Positions 50,601-53,184 of a stretch of 53,184 nucleotides of DNA are shown in pieces (the stretch's first letter is position 1; every line of letters starts with the position of its first letter). Source of the stretch: Sporosarcina sp. P13 (lineage in GTDB: Bacteria > Bacillota > Bacilli > Bacillales_A > Planococcaceae). The DNA is taken from contig NZ_PDYM01000020.1 of the NCBI RefSeq assembly GCF_002743055.1, positions 1 to 53,184 on the forward strand, in the 5' to 3' direction. The position numbers and the translations under genes are program-made. The notes under the pieces were generated by a model. It was given only the letters and a program-made list of their open reading frames with translations, did no database searches and was not told where the DNA came from.

Positions 50601-52353
50601 ATGTCCCGCCTCCTTGCTCCACAATGGATTCAAGCTGTTGCAAATCGTACATTTCTTTGTAGATCCCTTGTTGTTTAATCAATGTTTCATGATCACCAAT
50701 TTCCACAATTTCTCCCTCGTCCATCACGAGTATTTGATGGGCATGTTGAATAGCGCTTAAACGGTGAGACGTAATAATCGTCGTCTTATCCTTTCGCTGC
50801 TCTTTCAATGCATGAAGAATCGCTTCTTCCGTCCGCGCATCGACTGCAGACAATGAATCATCCAGCAATAATAATTCAGGATTCATCAACAGCGCACGAG
50901 CAATCGATACTCGCTGGCGTTGCCCACCGGATAACGACACACCACGTTCGCCAACAAGTGTTTCGTAGCCATCACTAAACGACAGAATATCTTCGTGAAT
51001 ATGTGCGGATTTCGCTGCCGCCACAATTTTCTCAGGATCCGTTTGTGGATTCGTAAACGCAATATTTTCAGCAAGTGTCGTAGAAAATAGGAAATGGTCT
51101 TGCGGCACATAACCAATTGCCTGGAGTAAACACTCTTTCTTATAGTGCGTAATCGGAATCCCTCCATAGCGGATCTTTCCTGTATAATTATCAAATTCAC
51201 GCATCAATACTTTAAGGAGGGCTGTCTTACCGGATCCTGTTTTACCAACGATTCCGAGTGTTTCCCCTTGTTTCAACGTGAAGTGTAAATTACGCAAAGA
51301 AGGTCTCGTATCGTCTGGGAATGTAAACTTGTCCACCGCAAAAACGATATCCCCATGAGGAAGCTTCGCAATCGCATTCGGTTCATCCTGAATTTCCGGA
51401 TCCACCGCAAGCAGCGATAGGATTCGTGTATACGACGCATTTCCACGCTCGACAATATTAAATAGGAAACCAATCGCCAACATCGGCCACGTCAATAATC
51501 CTAAATAAGCAGTAAACGCTATTAAGTCACCAATCGATAAGTCTCCAGACAAAATGAAACGCGTACCGAAGTAAAATGATAATACATACGAAATCGCAAA
51601 AATCCCCGCAATTGTCGGATCAAATAACGCATCAATTTTTGCGACACGCATATTCTTCGCCACGACACGCTTGGAACGTTCCGTAAATTCCGCGATATCT
51701 TCTTCCTGCTGCCCGAACGTCTTCAGTACTTTCACACCTGAAATACTTTCCTGCGTTTTATCATTCAAATCCGAAAACGCTTCTTGTGCGATGCGGAATC
51801 GCTTGCGCAGCAGTCGGCCATAATAACTCGTTAATAAGACCATAAATGGAATGGGAATGAGTGCAATTAACGTTAGCTTCCAACTAATCGTCAACGCCAT
51901 CGTCAAAATAACAAAGCCACCCGTCGATAGTGAATCCGCTAGCGTCAAAATTCCCATACCTGCTGTTTGCTGCACTGCGTTAATATCATTCGTCGCATGC
52001 GCCATCAAATCCCCAACTCTTCGGCGCTGATAAAAGGACGGAGACATCCGCGTGAAATGCAGGAATAACTGCTCCCGCAACGTTCGCGCCAAATACACGG
52101 AAGAACCGTAAATCATCGTCCGCCACAAATAGCGCCCCCCATACATCAATAACCCCGCCACCGCTAAGATAATCATCCAGCGCGTCAACATCTGTGACGT
52201 TAACTCGTCCTTCGTCACCGCATCTACAATCATGCCGATAATCTTAGGGGGCGCTAGTTGGAGGAGTGCCACAAACATTAACGTAATAATTCCAATGATA
52301 TATTGCTTTTTTCGTTCTTTAAAAAACCAGCCTAAATCAACTAAAACTTTCAT
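50593..52353 (-). CDS. yheI: Multidrug ABC exporter half-transporter, BmrC/YheI-like (degenerate site)
   Basis: 586 residues: six membrane helices (about 15-310) followed by an ABC ATPase domain. Walker A is GKTGSGKTA and the signature is LSGGQRQRVSIARAL. Walker B reads LLLLDDSLSAVD, with Asp in place of the catalytic Glu. This degenerate site is the hallmark of the BmrC half of the BmrCD exporter. AAAGGAG lies seven bases before the ATG. No BmrB-like leader peptide is obvious upstream. Confidence 0.9.
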   Translation of the reverse strand: MKVLVDLGWFFKERKKQYIIGIITLMFVALLQLAPPKIIGMIVDAVTKDELTSQMLTRWMIILAVAGLLMYGGRYLWRTMIYGSSVYLARTLREQLFLHFTRMSPSFYQRRRVGDLMAHATNDINAVQQTAGMGILTLADSLSTGGFVILTMALTISWKLTLIALIPIPFMVLLTSYYGRLLRKRFRIAQEAFSDLNDKTQESISGVKVLKTFGQQEEDIAEFTERSKRVVAKNMRVAKIDALFDPTIAGIFAISYVLSFYFGTRFILSGDLSIGDLIAFTAYLGLLTWPMLAIGFLFNIVERGNASYTRILSLLAVDPEIQDEPNAIAKLPHGDIVFAVDKFTFPDDTRPSLRNLHFTLKQGETLGIVGKTGSGKTALLKVLMREFDNYTGKIRYGGIPITHYKKECLLQAIGYVPQDHFLFSTTLAENIAFTNPQTDPEKIVAAAKSAHIHEDILSFSDGYETLVGERGVSLSGGQRQRVSIARALLMNPELLLLDDSLSAVDARTEEAILHALKEQRKDKTTIITSHRLSAIQHAHQILVMDEGEIVEIGDHETLIKQQGIYKEMYDLQQLESIVEQGGGTYE

Positions 52354-52862
52354 GCACTTTCTCCTTTCTGCAGATCTATACCTTTACCCATTACTTCATC
52401 GGCCTAGTCCCCAATTGAGTTTACCAAAACTCTTATGATATCGAAAGGCACGCAACTTACATCTTTCGGTTATTGAAATAGTTCGTTATGAATTACCTAA
52501 TTTATGGGAAATGTTAACTAACTACTTCTACTCACTGTAACGTTAAACAAGTGGTGAGGTTTGGTAAGTTTAAAGTTTCGGTTGGCAAAAAAGACGTTAA
52601 ACGGTAACATGACCGTTGTAGAGATTGTAAAAAAACATGTATGTATGTCACAATACTCCACTTTATTACTCATAAGCCTGATAAATGGATGGAATTCGTT
52701 AAATGTATGTTGATCGTGAATTATAGAAGTGATAGTAGAAAGCTACGTATTTCCAATTGATGAAACTTATCGGTCATTTCGAGCGTATCACTAGTAGTGC
52801 TTTGTTTTATTCAACTAACAGGCCATTTCATGAATCATTATAAAAAGGAGGAATATAAATAA
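52354..52862. other. Gap upstream of yheI
   Basis: Contains the yheI ribosome site (AAAGGAG near 52365) and presumably its promoter, which I cannot define. A short frame on the plus strand near 52552 (18 codons, no ribosome site) looks like chance. I see no terminator-antiterminator of the bmrB type. Confidence 0.35.
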
Positions 52863-53033
52863 ATGCGTTCTACTAAAACAATGCTACTGGGTATTGCACT
52901 GATGCTTGTTGCATTGTATATACCACATGAAGTTGCTTTTAGAACAGGTGGTAGCGAGATTTTCCTTTTAGTTATAGGACTTATTATTGTATTAATAGGC
53001 CTTTTCATAAAAGATAAAAAATGCAATTCATAG
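52863..53033 (+). CDS. Small hypothetical membrane protein
   Basis: 56 residues with a strong ribosome site (AAGGAGG ten bases before the ATG). It has two hydrophobic segments (MLLGIALMLVALYIP, about 7-21; IFLLVIGLIIVLIGLFIKDK, about 33-52) separated by a short polar turn (HEVAFRTGGSE), and a Lys-rich tail. This predicts a two-helix membrane hairpin. I do not recognise the family. It lies alone, divergent from yheI, with a GC-rich repeat after it and no visible terminator. Confidence 0.65.
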   Translation: MRSTKTMLLGIALMLVALYIPHEVAFRTGGSEIFLLVIGLIIVLIGLFIKDKKCNS

Positions 53034-53093
53034 ATGAATTACTTAACTAACGGGCGCGATTGCGTTACATGATTTATTCGTAGTCACTTAGTT

Positions 53094-53184
53094 GATCGGA
53101 GCGGAAGCCGGCGACTCCGGGAGGATCAGCGGGACAGGTGAAACACCTAGCGAGCGAAGCGAGGAGTGTGGTTCACCGCCCGCC
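53094..53184 (-). repeat. GC-rich intergenic repeat, copy R4 (cut by window end)
   Basis: It begins GATCGGAGCGGAAGCCGGCG and matches the reverse complement of the R2 end (28473-28500) and the GGCGACTC...GGGAGGATCAG block of R3. It probably continues past the window. Confidence 0.7.

Noticed and set aside
52552..52608. Short plus-strand frame of 18 codons starting GTG GTG
   Set aside because: No ribosome site and no similarity; probably chance.

Overview
The window looks like chromosomal DNA of a low-GC Gram-positive bacterium of the Bacillales, most likely Planococcaceae (Sporosarcina, Lysinibacillus or a relative). Ribosome binding sites of the AGGAGG type are strong, TTG and GTG starts are common, and lipoproteins carry Gram-positive lipoboxes. 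The block yneP-yneQ-yneR-plsY-parE-parC next to aconitase follows the Bacillus subtilis order (without yneT). The genus is inferred from family resemblance, not from a search.

Layout. 1-150: the outer end of an IS3-family insertion sequence, apparently inserted into a GC-rich intergenic repeat. 226-8416: ykpA (ABC-F), an LCP cell-wall ligase, an AI-2E-family transporter, the molybdate operon modABC, type 2 isopentenyl-diphosphate isomerase (fni) and an unknown protein with two ribbon-helix-helix-like halves. 8417-11007: an accessory-looking stretch with a long unexplained inverted repeat, a degenerate copy of a repeat/terminator module, and a large orphan protein that looks like a replication initiator fused to an XRE domain.

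11217-21348 is the most interesting region. An eight-gene operon, all on the minus strand, encodes an ADP-forming acyl-CoA synthetase, two MaoC-fold proteins (only one with the catalytic His), a thiolase-fold protein without the thiolase Cys, a DUF35 zinc-ribbon/OB protein, two acyl-CoA dehydrogenases and an aldehyde dehydrogenase. An MFS transporter follows. The set matches the mycobacterial igr steroid side-chain module (ChsE1/E2, ChsH1/H2, Ltp2-DUF35). I infer a pathway that activates an acid, desaturates and hydrates it, cleaves it by retro-aldol reaction, and oxidises the released aldehyde.

21349-31970: an exact 21-bp tandem repeat array (11 units), topoisomerase IV (parE-parC), plsY, yneR, yneQ, yneP, a cluster of inverted GC-rich repeats, and aconitase with a CcpC-type operator at the expected position. 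31971-43681: scattered housekeeping and stress genes: nicotinamidase, a GlsB-like protein, a lytic transglycosylase, Sco, a YvrJ/DUF2922/DUF1659 module, yneK, a glutamate/aspartate symporter with a cre site, two VOC proteins, a CPBP protease, a thioredoxin-like protein, a YrpB-family flavoprotein, a cold-shock protein and PepF. 43825-53184: a membrane-anchored serine hydrolase, a decayed PAS-EAL-PilZ pseudogene, an NTF2-like protein, cytochrome c biogenesis genes (ccdA, a thioredoxin-like gene, ccdC), an asymmetric BmrCD-like multidrug ABC pair, a small membrane protein and another copy of the GC-rich repeat.
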